The notes under the pieces: model-generated
What the model was told of the DNA's origin: nothing
What the model saw: only the letters and a program-made list of their open reading frames with translations
The model's database searches: none
Translations under genes and position numbers: made by a program
Shown: piece after piece, positions 6,139 to 12,128 of the stretch
How positions within the stretch are numbered: the stretch's first letter is position 1
Layout: each line of letters begins with the position of its first letter
From: CAZGAQ01 sp964523405
GTDB lineage: Bacteria; Planctomycetota; Phycisphaerae; UBA1845; Fen-1342
Direction of reading: 5' to 3'
Length of the DNA stretch: 12,206 nucleotides
NCBI GenBank assembly: GCA_964523405.1
Contig: CAZGAQ010000062.1
Coordinates: 1 to 12,206 of the forward strand

Positions 6139-8778
6139 ATGAGCGTGGTGGATGAACGTCACGAGTCCAGTGTGGGAGGTACCGACGTGGGCCCGGCACC
6201 TCAGGTGGTTGATGCTGCGCCGCTGGCGAAGTTGCTGCTGGCGGGCCTGGGGGCGCTGCTGGTCGTGGCGGTCCTGGTGGCGGGATCGCCGGCGCTGAAT
6301 GCGCCGTGGATTCAGGGCGATGAGTTTGTCTTCATCGTGCGCAACCCGGATGTGAATCCTGCGGCTGAGGGCGGCACGGACCTGACGCTGGGCGCGCGGC
6401 TGGCGCGCATCGCCACGAAGATCCACGATGACCTGTACCAACCGATTCCGGTCGCCAGCTACGCGCTCGAGTGGGCCCTGACGGGCGGCGATGTGACGAG
6501 TTTCCGGAGGACGGACACACTCCTGCATGCGTGCAACGGCCTACTGGTGTGGTGGGTGCTCACGCTGGCAATCGGGCGGGCGGCGCCGCACGCGGGGGGG
6601 CGCGGCGTCTGGATCGCGTGGCTTCTGGCACTGCTCTGGTCGCTGCATCCGATGTTCGTGACGACCTACGCCAGCGACATGGGGCGGACGCACCTGCTCT
6701 CGGCACTGTTCTCACTGGTGGCGCTGGGGCTATATCTACGGGCACTGCCGACCGGCGGGACGCCGAGGCATACCGGCGGGCGTATCGGCTACGCGCTCGG
6801 CGCGCTGGCGGCGCTGCTGTTGGCGATGGTGAGCAAGCCGATCGTCGGCTGGGTGCTCGTGGCACTCGTGCTGGAGGCCACGTGCCGCGGCTGGCGTAGC
6901 GCGCTGGCATCGTGGCGGGTATGGCTGATCGGTCTGATGTGCGTCTTCTTCGCCGGCCTGACGCTGTGGACCAGCCGGCAAGCGGGGATGATGGATGATG
7001 CCTCGGTGGCCCTTTTCGGTAGCCCGCTCAGCCGCAGCGCGTTTGCAGTCTGGATGTATTTCCGCAACATGATCGCCCCGCTGTGGATCGCGTTCTGGTA
7101 TCCCCCCGATCCGCGTACCGGTTGGGGGCACCCGCTCGTATGGACCGGCGTAGTCTTGACGGCCGTCAGCCTGTGGCACGGTGTCCGGGCCTGGCGCCGC
7201 GCCGAGACGCGCTGGATCAGCCTGGGGTGGGTCTGGTGCTGGGCGCTGCTGCTGCCGGTGATTGGGCTGGTGGGGGCACGCGTGGCGGCGGCTGTCGACC
7301 GCTACTTCTACCAGCCGATGATCGGTGTGCTGCTGGTCGTGGGCGTGCTGGTGGTGCGACGCCTGGCGACGAGTCCGCTTCGCGTGACCAGATCGGTTGT
7401 AGCGGTGGGGATGGTGCCGGCGTTGATCCTGCTGATTCTGGATCTGCCGCAGACGCGCCTAGCCCGCAACACGATCCGCCGGGCCGTGCGGTTGGTCGAG
7501 CTCTATCCGGGCGATCCCCGGGCCCAGGAAGCGTTGGCGGCTGCCTATGACTACGCCCGTAATCACCCGCTGCCGCAAGATGAGCAGTCTCGTCTGCCGG
7601 CCGGCACCAATCAATATGCCCTGTTTACCGGGCGCGAGGTGGACACGCTTACGGCCGCCGCCGCGGTGCCGGACCTTGCGGCGTACTTCCCGGGCCCGGA
7701 GGATCGCGGCCTGTTCCATCGGCGGCTGTCGTACCGCCTCCTCATGGCGGGTGCGGCCGAGGCGTCGCTGGCCCAGGCCGAGCAGGCCCGGGCGCTATTG
7801 CCCGACGAGTTCATGACCTGGAAGCGGCTGGCGCACGCTTACCAGGCGGTCCGGCGACTCGACGATGCAGTAGCGGCTTACGACCGGTGCGAGCAGCTTC
7901 TGCCGGACAACCCGCAGACGCGGGCGGCCCACTATACGGACTACGGCACGCTCCTGCTGTTCGATTTGGATCGGGACCTCGACGCCTGCAAGCGGTTCGA
8001 CCTGGCGTGGGAGACGGGGGTGGCGCCGCTGCCGGCCAAAGTGGGGCTGGCACTGTGCCAAATCCGGTACGGGCGTGGCGACGAGGGGTTCCGGCTCGTC
8101 CGGGAAGTGCTGGAAGCGGACCCGTCGAATGTGCGGGCGGGGCTCGTGCTGGCGGAGTACCACCTGCGGAGCCATCACTGGAACGAGGCCGGGATGGTGT
8201 ACGCGGCTGTCCTGAAGGACCTGCCGGCCAACTATTGGGCGCTGCGCGGGTTCCACGAGGTTTGCCAGCAGATCGACAAACCTGGCGAGGCGGTGATCGC
8301 GTGGCAGGACGCCCTGCAGAAGCTGCCGGACGAGCGTGCTTTCGCGGCGTATCTGGCGTGGTCGCTGGCGCTGGCAGCCGACCCGGCCACGGTACCGACC
8401 GCCACGGCGCTGCTGGAGCGGGAGCCGAACAGCCCGTTTGGCTGCTTTGCCATGATGATGACGGAGTTGCGCACTGGGAATGTCGAAGCGGCTGTGGAGT
8501 GGATTCGCCGGGCAAGGACCGGGACGCCGGTCCACCGGGCCCGCGAGTTCGAACGGGCGTCCGCGTCCATCCAACTCCAGGTTGGCCGGCGGCAGTTGCC
8601 GGCCGAGGCGGTGATCGCTGTGGCGGCGATCTGGCTGATCGGGGACTTTGGGCCCGCGGCTCAGAAGGCGGCCATCGAGATGTTGGACCGGTTCATCGCG
8701 GAGCGGCCGGACTCGCCGCACGCAGGGTTGGTGGAGCGGCTGAAGCGCGAGCTATCGGACTCGCGGCCGGCGCCGTGA
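6139..8778 (+). CDS. TMTC-like GT-C membrane protein with C-terminal TPR repeats
   Basis: An 879-residue protein from the ATG at 6139 (MSVVDERHES). The frame extends to 6022, but the added residues are unlike a conserved N-terminus and would overlap the promoter. The N-terminal half has about 10-11 hydrophobic segments (roughly residues 30-50, 133-148, 157-176, 185-203, 217-247, 261-278, 301-321, 331-348, 361-381, 391-407, 417-436). It carries signatures of TMTC/GT-C O-mannosyltransferase relatives: acidic GDE (60-62) plus NPDV (69-72) in the first outer loop, LLHACN (128-133), SLHP (168-171) with DMGRTHLLSALF, SKP (232-234) and DRYFYQP (387-393). Residues from about 450 onward are helical TPR-like repeats, for example LAHAYQAVRRLDDAVAAYDR. 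TMTCs transfer mannose from a lipid carrier to proteins; activity and substrate here are inferred. A membrane TPR scaffold without catalysis is the alternative. Confidence 0.78.
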   Translation: MSVVDERHESSVGGTDVGPAPQVVDAAPLAKLLLAGLGALLVVAVLVAGSPALNAPWIQGDEFVFIVRNPDVNPAAEGGTDLTLGARLARIATKIHDDLYQPIPVASYALEWALTGGDVTSFRRTDTLLHACNGLLVWWVLTLAIGRAAPHAGGRGVWIAWLLALLWSLHPMFVTTYASDMGRTHLLSALFSLVALGLYLRALPTGGTPRHTGGRIGYALGALAALLLAMVSKPIVGWVLVALVLEATCRGWRSALASWRVWLIGLMCVFFAGLTLWTSRQAGMMDDASVALFGSPLSRSAFAVWMYFRNMIAPLWIAFWYPPDPRTGWGHPLVWTGVVLTAVSLWHGVRAWRRAETRWISLGWVWCWALLLPVIGLVGARVAAAVDRYFYQPMIGVLLVVGVLVVRRLATSPLRVTRSVVAVGMVPALILLILDLPQTRLARNTIRRAVRLVELYPGDPRAQEALAAAYDYARNHPLPQDEQSRLPAGTNQYALFTGREVDTLTAAAAVPDLAAYFPGPEDRGLFHRRLSYRLLMAGAAEASLAQAEQARALLPDEFMTWKRLAHAYQAVRRLDDAVAAYDRCEQLLPDNPQTRAAHYTDYGTLLLFDLDRDLDACKRFDLAWETGVAPLPAKVGLALCQIRYGRGDEGFRLVREVLEADPSNVRAGLVLAEYHLRSHHWNEAGMVYAAVLKDLPANYWALRGFHEVCQQIDKPGEAVIAWQDALQKLPDERAFAAYLAWSLALAADPATVPTATALLEREPNSPFGCFAMMMTELRTGNVEAAVEWIRRARTGTPVHRAREFERASASIQLQVGRRQLPAEAVIAVAAIWLIGDFGPAAQKAAIEMLDRFIAERPDSPHAGLVERLKRELSDSRPAP

Positions 8779-8787
8779 GGAGAAAAT

Positions 8788-8810
8788 CGCACATTCGTCA
8801 GAATCGTGCG
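8788..8810. promoter_or_regulatory. Inverted repeat upstream of the small-RNA promoter
   Basis: CGCAC-ATTC, loop GTCA, GAAT-(C)-GTGCG forms a 9-bp stem with one bulged base. It starts 9 bases after the stop of the TMTC-like gene and ends 9 bases before the -35 at 8820. No T-run follows, so an operator for the next promoter or a processing/termination hairpin for the upstream gene are both possible. Confidence 0.4.
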
Positions 8811-8819
8811 CGGTGTGTG

Positions 8820-8847
8820 TTGAAAGTCGCGGGGGCGTTGTTATACT
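8820..8847 (+). promoter_or_regulatory. Strong sigma-70-type promoter of the small-RNA locus
   Basis: TTGAAA (8820-8825), a 16-base spacer and TATACT (8842-8847). This is the best paired match to the -35/-10 consensus in the window. Transcription should begin near 8854, although the next convincing protein gene starts more than 400 bases later and two terminator-like hairpins intervene. Confidence 0.65.
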
Positions 8848-8854
8848 AAACGTG

Positions 8855-8983
8855 GTGGAGAATCGCAAGTTCTTCACTGATCGCAATCGAAAGCCTAAGT
8901 GCTTTCGAGACAACAACTTGCTTCCACTCGCTGCGGCACCCTCAGACCGCGCCAATACCCACAGGGTGCCGCACGCCTTTTAA
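8855..8983 (+). CDS. Possible leaderless micro-ORF within the small-RNA locus
   Basis: GTG at 8855 (or the GTG just before it at 8852) opens a frame of 42-43 codons ending in TAA at 8981-8983. The peptide begins VENRKFFTDRNRKPKCF, is basic, and has one cysteine. The start lies 7 bases after the TATACT box, the same geometry as the genes at 6139 and 9264, which favours translation of a leaderless transcript. Against it, third codon positions are not as GC-biased as in the neighbouring genes, the final third is also a perfect terminator-like stem, and no family was recognised. Confidence 0.22.
   Translation: MENRKFFTDRNRKPKCFRDNNLLPLAAAPSDRANTHRVPHAF
8932..8981 (+). terminator. First terminator-like hairpin of the small-RNA locus
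   Basis: TGCGGCACCCT (8932-8942) and AGGGTGCCGCA (8963-8973) form a perfect 11-bp stem around a 20-base loop, followed by CGCC and TTTT (8978-8981). The long loop and four-base spacer make it an imperfect intrinsic terminator, so it may instead be a structural domain of the RNA. Confidence 0.5.
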
Positions 8984-8985
8984 TG

Positions 8986-9014
8986 GGGTTTTTCAGGGAA
9001 AACCCGAACTTTTT
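8986..9014 (+). terminator. Second intrinsic terminator
   Basis: GGGTTTT (8986-8992), loop TCAGGG, AAAACCC (8999-9005), then GAAC and five T residues (9010-9014). The small loop and downstream T-run fit an intrinsic terminator. It follows the first hairpin by 12 bases. Confidence 0.6.
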
Positions 9015-9158
9015 CCTACCAAACGACTCGGACCTTGCGCCGCGCCGCGCGCGGTGAGCTGTGCCGGGTCCCGCCCGGCATTGGCCGCAAACGGCTGCAC
9101 GTCTCGGCCGACGGCACGATCGCGACGCGACCCAGATGGCGTCGGGCCGCGCGCGGCT

Positions 9159-9240
9159 GTAGCGCCTCTCCGCGGTTCAGCGGCGTGTAGCGCAGTCTCT
9201 GCGGCTACGGCGCGCCGCGGCTCCGCACGTGTAGCCTGCG
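9159..9240. repeat. GTAGC-word repeat region with a hairpin
   Basis: GTAGCG occurs at 9159 and 9187 and GTAGCC at 9231. The middle copy forms a hairpin: GTAGC-GCA (9187-9194), loop GTCTC, TGC-(G)-GCTAC (9200-9208), resembling the one at 3068-3088. The remainder of 9015-9251 is very GC-rich, with no protein-like frame or other feature recognised. Confidence 0.35.
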
Positions 9241-9251
9241 CTCGCCAGCGG

Positions 9252-9257
9252 TATACT
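9252..9257 (+). promoter_or_regulatory. -10 box of the kinase-like gene, leaderless arrangement
   Basis: TATACT matches the -10 consensus at 5 of 6 and ends 6 bases before the GTG at 9264. No convincing -35 was found at 16-18 bases upstream. The position implies transcription beginning at or next to the start codon. Confidence 0.4.
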
Positions 9258-9263
9258 CCCCGC

Positions 9264-10064
9264 GTGAATGCCGCGCCGCGCAAACCGGAACTCCGTCTCC
9301 GCCACCCGTGGCTCTTCGCGTTGCCCGGGGCCGAGCTGCCCGCCAGCGTGCGTTGCCGCGGCGGCACGTACACCCGCGTCGAAACCTTCAAGCACGACTT
9401 CTTCGCGGCGACCGGCCTGTACCGCGGGCCAGCCGGTGATCTGGCCGTGCTGAAGATGGGCCGGACGAACGAGTTGTTCTCGATCCCGATGGACTGGAGC
9501 GGGCGGTTCCTCGGGCATCGTGAGATCGGCTTCTACGAGCGGTTGCAGGACCTCCCAGGTGTCCCGCGACTGATTGGCCCCGTCGGCGCGACCGGCTTTC
9601 TGCATGCCTTCGTCCCGGGTCACCCGCTCGGCCGCAAGGAGGCCGTGTCAGATCAGTTCTTCGACGAGTTGCTGGCGCTGCTGGAAGAGCTGCATCGCCG
9701 CGGCATCGCCTATGTGGATCTCAACAAGCGGCAGAATATCCTCGTCGGGGATGATGGCCGTCCGTACCTGATCGACTTCCAGATTTCGCTCAGCGTGCCG
9801 CGCGGGCGGTGGGGGGCGCGGGGTCCCTGTCGCTGGGTTCTGCAGCGCTTTCAGCACGCGGATGTGTACCACGCGCTGAAGCACAAGCGGCGCTTGCGTC
9901 CGGACCTCCTGACGCCGGCTGAGGCGGCCGCGCTGGAGCGGTTGAGCGTCTGGATTCGGCTGCATCGGCTGATTGCCCGCCCGCTGACGCAGCTGCGGAG
10001 GCGGACGCTGCGGCGACTGCAGGCTGGGGAAGTGGCGACCGTGGCGGGGTCGTCGGCGAAGTAG
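9264..10064 (+). CDS. Protein-kinase-fold protein (RIO/Kdo-kinase-like)
   Basis: A 266-residue soluble protein with a compact kinase fold. From the GTG at 9264, candidate landmarks are Lys64 in LAVLKMG (ATP-binding lysine), Glu87 or Glu92 in HREIGFYERL (helix C), the hinge-like FLHAFVPGHPL (112-122), the catalytic loop ELHRRGIAYVDLNKRQNILV with Asp152 and Asn158, and LIDFQ with metal-binding Asp171 where classical kinases have DFG. No glycine-rich loop is obvious. The loop style and small size are closer to RIO or lipopolysaccharide/Kdo kinases than to Ser/Thr kinases with full C-lobes. The C-terminus (from about 185) is basic with LKHKRRLRPDLLTPAE. An upstream ATG at 9054 in the same frame adds 70 Arg/Ala-rich residues through the repeat and promoter region and is rejected. 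Substrate unknown. Confidence 0.72.
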   Translation: MNAAPRKPELRLRHPWLFALPGAELPASVRCRGGTYTRVETFKHDFFAATGLYRGPAGDLAVLKMGRTNELFSIPMDWSGRFLGHREIGFYERLQDLPGVPRLIGPVGATGFLHAFVPGHPLGRKEAVSDQFFDELLALLEELHRRGIAYVDLNKRQNILVGDDGRPYLIDFQISLSVPRGRWGARGPCRWVLQRFQHADVYHALKHKRRLRPDLLTPAEAAALERLSVWIRLHRLIARPLTQLRRRTLRRLQAGEVATVAGSSAK

Positions 10065-10089
10065 GCCAGCCGTCGCGGGGTGGACTGGC

Positions 10090-10114
10090 TTGACAGGCCG
10101 GCGCGAGGTACACT
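10090..10114 (+). promoter_or_regulatory. Possible promoter of the lipoprotein gene, odd spacing
   Basis: A perfect TTGACA (10090-10095) is followed after only 13 bases by TACACT (10109-10114). Both hexamers are good, but the spacer is 3-4 bases short of the usual range, so this may be a weak or activator-dependent promoter, or a chance pair. It would give a leader of about 64 bases. Confidence 0.3.
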
Positions 10115-10184
10115 GCGGGCGCAGGCTTGGCGCGGTGCTGGAACGGCACAAGCGATCAATAGTCTTCTTCAGCGAGGATAGGGC

Positions 10185-10679
10185 ATGAAAAGGATTGTGC
10201 TCGGAACATGGATGTTGGGGTTGCTGTGGGCGAGTACCGGTTGCGCAACCAACGCGGTCGTCGGCAATAGCAGCGTGCGGGCGGCCCAGTTCTACGGGGA
10301 CCTGGGCATCACCGGCCGCGGCAATAACGTGACCATCCAGCGTGGCTCGCGCATCTGGAAGCTGTCCATCATCGGCGACAACAACACCGCGACTGTGGAA
10401 GAGGGCGTGACGTTGAACCGGATCGAGTTCTGGGGCAACGGGAACGTCGTCAGTGTGCCGGAGAACCTGCTGTTCCGGGCCACGGAGGTCGGCGGCAACC
10501 AGATCATCCGTCGCCCGCTGACGCACGTGGTCGCCGAGGAGCCGATGCCGCTCGAACCGCTGCCGCAGCTTCCGGAGCGTCGCCAGCCGATGCCCCCCCC
10601 CGCCCCTGTGCCCGTCGAGACGGTCCCACCGCCCAAGGCGTATGTGCCGCCGCCGGCCGCAGAGCCGCCGCTGAAGTGA
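10185..10679 (+). CDS. Lipoprotein with DUF3060-like beta repeats and Pro-rich tail
   Basis: A 164-residue exported protein. The ATG follows a clear GAGG (10174-10177) with 7-base spacing. A short basic N-terminus (MKR), a hydrophobic stretch and ASTGC end in Cys20, a plausible type II signal-peptidase site, though Ser at -3 is less usual than Leu. Residues about 40-95 show three short repeats of the pattern I-x-G-x-x-N-x-x-T/V: ITGRGNNVTI, IIGDNNTATV and FWGNGNVVSV, as in DUF3060-type beta-strand/parallel beta-helix proteins. Residues from about 117 are very rich in proline and acidic/basic residues (PMPLEPLPQLPERRQP... PPPKAYVPPP), a likely extended wall-spanning tail. No enzyme motif is visible and the function is unknown. 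A run of nine C (10593-10601) lies in the tail codons, a possible slippage site. Confidence 0.78.
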   Translation: MKRIVLGTWMLGLLWASTGCATNAVVGNSSVRAAQFYGDLGITGRGNNVTIQRGSRIWKLSIIGDNNTATVEEGVTLNRIEFWGNGNVVSVPENLLFRATEVGGNQIIRRPLTHVVAEEPMPLEPLPQLPERRQPMPPPAPVPVETVPPPKAYVPPPAAEPPLK

Positions 10680-10745
10680 CGGCCGCCGGGACGCCCCGCA
10701 CGCAAACTGCACGGCGCGGGACCATGACCGGGTAGTGAACCAACC

Positions 10746-10777
10746 GCGGGCGCCGCGCCGTCAGGCACGGTGCCCGC
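10746..10777 (+). other. GC-rich hairpin after the lipoprotein gene
   Basis: GCGGGCGCC (10746-10754) pairs with GGTGCCCGC (10769-10777) over 9 bp including one G-T pair, with a 14-base loop, followed only by TTG. It may end the lipoprotein transcript inefficiently. It lies 67 bases past the stop. Confidence 0.3.
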
Positions 10778-10799
10778 TTGCATAGGTGAATCAGGACGT

Positions 10800-10849
10800 A
10801 ACGTCGGCCCCCAGCGTGTCCCGAACAAATGGGAGGGACAGCCGACGTT
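10800..10849 (+). promoter_or_regulatory. Long structured hairpin in the leader of the AIM24 gene
   Basis: AACGTCGGC (10800-10808) pairs perfectly with GCCGACGTT (10841-10849). Inside it TGTCCC (10817-10822) pairs with GGGACA (10835-10840) around a 12-base loop, and eight unpaired bases (10809-10816) bulge on the left only. Total 15 bp. The structure ends 34 bases before the Shine-Dalgarno AAGGAG (10884-10889). No T-run follows, so it is not a classical terminator; a cis-acting RNA element or an operator are the options. Confidence 0.5.
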
Positions 10850-10895
10850 GAGAACGAGGCGGCGGCGCGCGACGCCACGCACCAAGGAGCACCCC

Positions 10896-11897
10896 ATGGC
10901 CGGAGCCGAATGGTTCTACGCGGACGGCGGACAAGCGGTCGGACCCCTGGGCCTCGCTGAGCTCGCCGCCAAACTGCCGCGCCTCCAAGGCGGCGAAACC
11001 CTCGTCTTCGGCCCCGGCCTCAGCGCCTGGACCGCGGCCCGCCACATCCCCGGCCTGCGCACCCCCGACGACACCAGCGCGGTGCGCCCACCGATTCCGC
11101 AGCGTGGCCGGCGCAGCGACGAGATCGACTATCGCATTACCGGCGACGACATGCAGTTCGTCGAGATCGAGCTCGACCCCGGCGAAATGGTCGTCGCCGA
11201 AGCCGGCGCCATGATGTACATGACGTCGGGTATCCAGATGGAGACGAAGCTCGGCGACCCCAGCGCGCAAGACACCGGCCTGCTCGGCAAAGTCTTCGCC
11301 GCCGGCAAACGCGTGCTCACCGGCGAGTCGCTCTTCATGACGACCTTCACCTCGCAGGGCCCCGGCAAGCAGCAGGCCGCGTTCGCCGCGCCGTATCCCG
11401 GCAAGATCGTGCCGATGGATCTCAGCCAGCTCGGTGGCGAGCTCCTCTGCCAGAAGAACTCGTTCCTCTGCGCCGCCCGCGGCGTGAGCATCGGCATCGC
11501 GTTCACCAAACGCCTCGGCGCCGGCCTCTTCGGCGGCGAAGGCTTCATCCTGCAACGCCTCACCGGCGACGGCCTCGCCTTCGTCCACGCCGGCGGCACG
11601 CTCTATCGCCGCCAGCTCGCCCCGGGCGAGACGCTCAAGGTCGACACCGGCTGCATCGTCGCCTTCCAGCCCTCCGTCGAGTATGACATCCAGTTCGTCG
11701 GCGGCATCAAGAACACGCTGTTCGGCGGCGAAGGCCTGTTTTTCGCCACGCTGCGCGGCCCCGGTGAAATCTGGCTGCAATCGCTGCCGTTCGTCCGCCT
11801 CGCCGACCGCATCCACGCCACCGGCGGCGTCACGGGCAAGCAAACCGGCGAAGGCAGCATCCTCGGCGGCCTGGGCAAGATGATCGGCGGGGATTAG
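10896..11897 (+). CDS. GYF_2 domain fused to AIM24/TIGR00266 domain
   Basis: A 333-residue cytoplasmic protein. The start ATG at 10896 follows AAGGAG (10884-10889) at a 6-base spacing; an in-frame ATG at 10770 would pass through the hairpin and is rejected. Residues 5-54 are a GYF_2 domain: EWFYADGG, GPLGLAEL (16-23) and GLSAWTAARHIPGL (41-54), a type proposed to bind proline-rich ligands. After a 20-residue linker, residues 75-325 match the AIM24/TIGR00266 family: LDPGEMVVAEAGAMMYM (93-109), GESLFMTTF, PYPGKIVPMDL, GEGFILQRLTGDGLAFV, KVDTGCIVAF and FGGEGLFFATLRGPG. AIM24 is a double-stranded beta-sandwich family whose biochemical role is not established in bacteria. The Pro-rich lipoprotein next door is a conceivable but unsupported partner, and the two would sit on opposite sides of the membrane. 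Confidence 0.88.
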   Translation: MAGAEWFYADGGQAVGPLGLAELAAKLPRLQGGETLVFGPGLSAWTAARHIPGLRTPDDTSAVRPPIPQRGRRSDEIDYRITGDDMQFVEIELDPGEMVVAEAGAMMYMTSGIQMETKLGDPSAQDTGLLGKVFAAGKRVLTGESLFMTTFTSQGPGKQQAAFAAPYPGKIVPMDLSQLGGELLCQKNSFLCAARGVSIGIAFTKRLGAGLFGGEGFILQRLTGDGLAFVHAGGTLYRRQLAPGETLKVDTGCIVAFQPSVEYDIQFVGGIKNTLFGGEGLFFATLRGPGEIWLQSLPFVRLADRIHATGGVTGKQTGEGSILGGLGKMIGGD

Positions 11898-11929
11898 CGA
11901 ACGGTAGGGGGGGCGACGTGACGATGGGG

Positions 11930-11948
11930 GACCGACCTCCGGTCGGTC
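11930..11948 (+). terminator. Hairpin terminator of the AIM24 gene
   Basis: GACCGACC (11930-11937), loop TCC, GGTCGGTC (11941-11948) forms a perfect 8-bp stem, 33 bases after the stop codon. Only TTGATCC follows, so the T-run is poor. Its placement before the independently transcribed tRNA supports a transcript end. Nothing else was seen in 11949-12070. Confidence 0.5.
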
Positions 11949-12070
11949 TTGATCCGTGGCGTGTGCCGCCCGACAGCGTCCTGCTTGGCTCCCCCCGGCA
12001 ACTATCGGACGCCCGCCACGCCCCCCTGGGCCCGCCCGCCCGGTTTTCGCCCGCCCCTCCCCGGCCGCCC

Positions 12071-12098
12071 TTGCTTCGCCGTTCGGATGTGGTACGAT
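12071..12098 (+). promoter_or_regulatory. Promoter of tRNA-Pro
   Basis: TTGCTT (12071-12076), a 16-base spacer and TACGAT (12093-12098). Transcription would start near 12105, 24 bases before the mature tRNA. The leader CCCGCG-CTCGAT-CGCGGG (12105-12122) forms a perfect 6-bp hairpin, as often precedes RNase P cleavage. Confidence 0.5.
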
Positions 12099-12128
12099 AC
12101 AGGGCCCGCGCTCGATCGCGGGATCGCC

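Larger units (their letters stand above)
8854..9014 (+). ncRNA. Candidate small structured RNA, family unknown
   Basis: The segment has its own promoter, a predicted start near 8854, and terminator-like ends at about 8981 and 9014, giving about 130 or 160 nt. It contains a perfect 7-bp hairpin, CGAAAGC (8888-8894), loop CTAAGT, GCTTTCG (8901-8907), and the sequence is less GC-rich than its neighbours. Related short words (GAATCGCAAG at 8860-8869, GATCGCAATCG at 8879-8889) precede the hairpin in direct orientation. No SRP, RNase P, 6S or tmRNA landmarks were found. The segment also contains a short open frame (8855-8983), so a leaderless peptide mRNA is the alternative. Stem 8932-8973 may be part of the RNA fold as well as its terminator. 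Confidence 0.5.

Noticed and set aside
4445..6142. Long open frame of 565 codons on the plus strand opposite the radical SAM gene.
   Set aside because: It is antisense to a gene with clear conserved motifs, its translation is Arg/His/Gln-rich without any domain, and it arises from high-GC codon bias.
8909..8938. The translation DNNLLPLAAA resembles a tmRNA proteolysis tag.
   Set aside because: No stop codon follows LAA, no tRNA-Ala-like acceptor/T-arm ends are present, and the transcript is far shorter than any tmRNA.
8854..9014. The small RNA as 6S RNA or SRP RNA.
   Set aside because: The 5' and 3' ends do not pair into a long closing stem, and the conserved SRP apical-loop sequence is absent.
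9054..9263. N-terminal extension of the kinase-like protein from the ATG at 9054.
   Set aside because: The 70 added residues are low-complexity Arg/Ala/Ser, run through a hairpin repeat and a TATACT box, and have no Shine-Dalgarno sequence.
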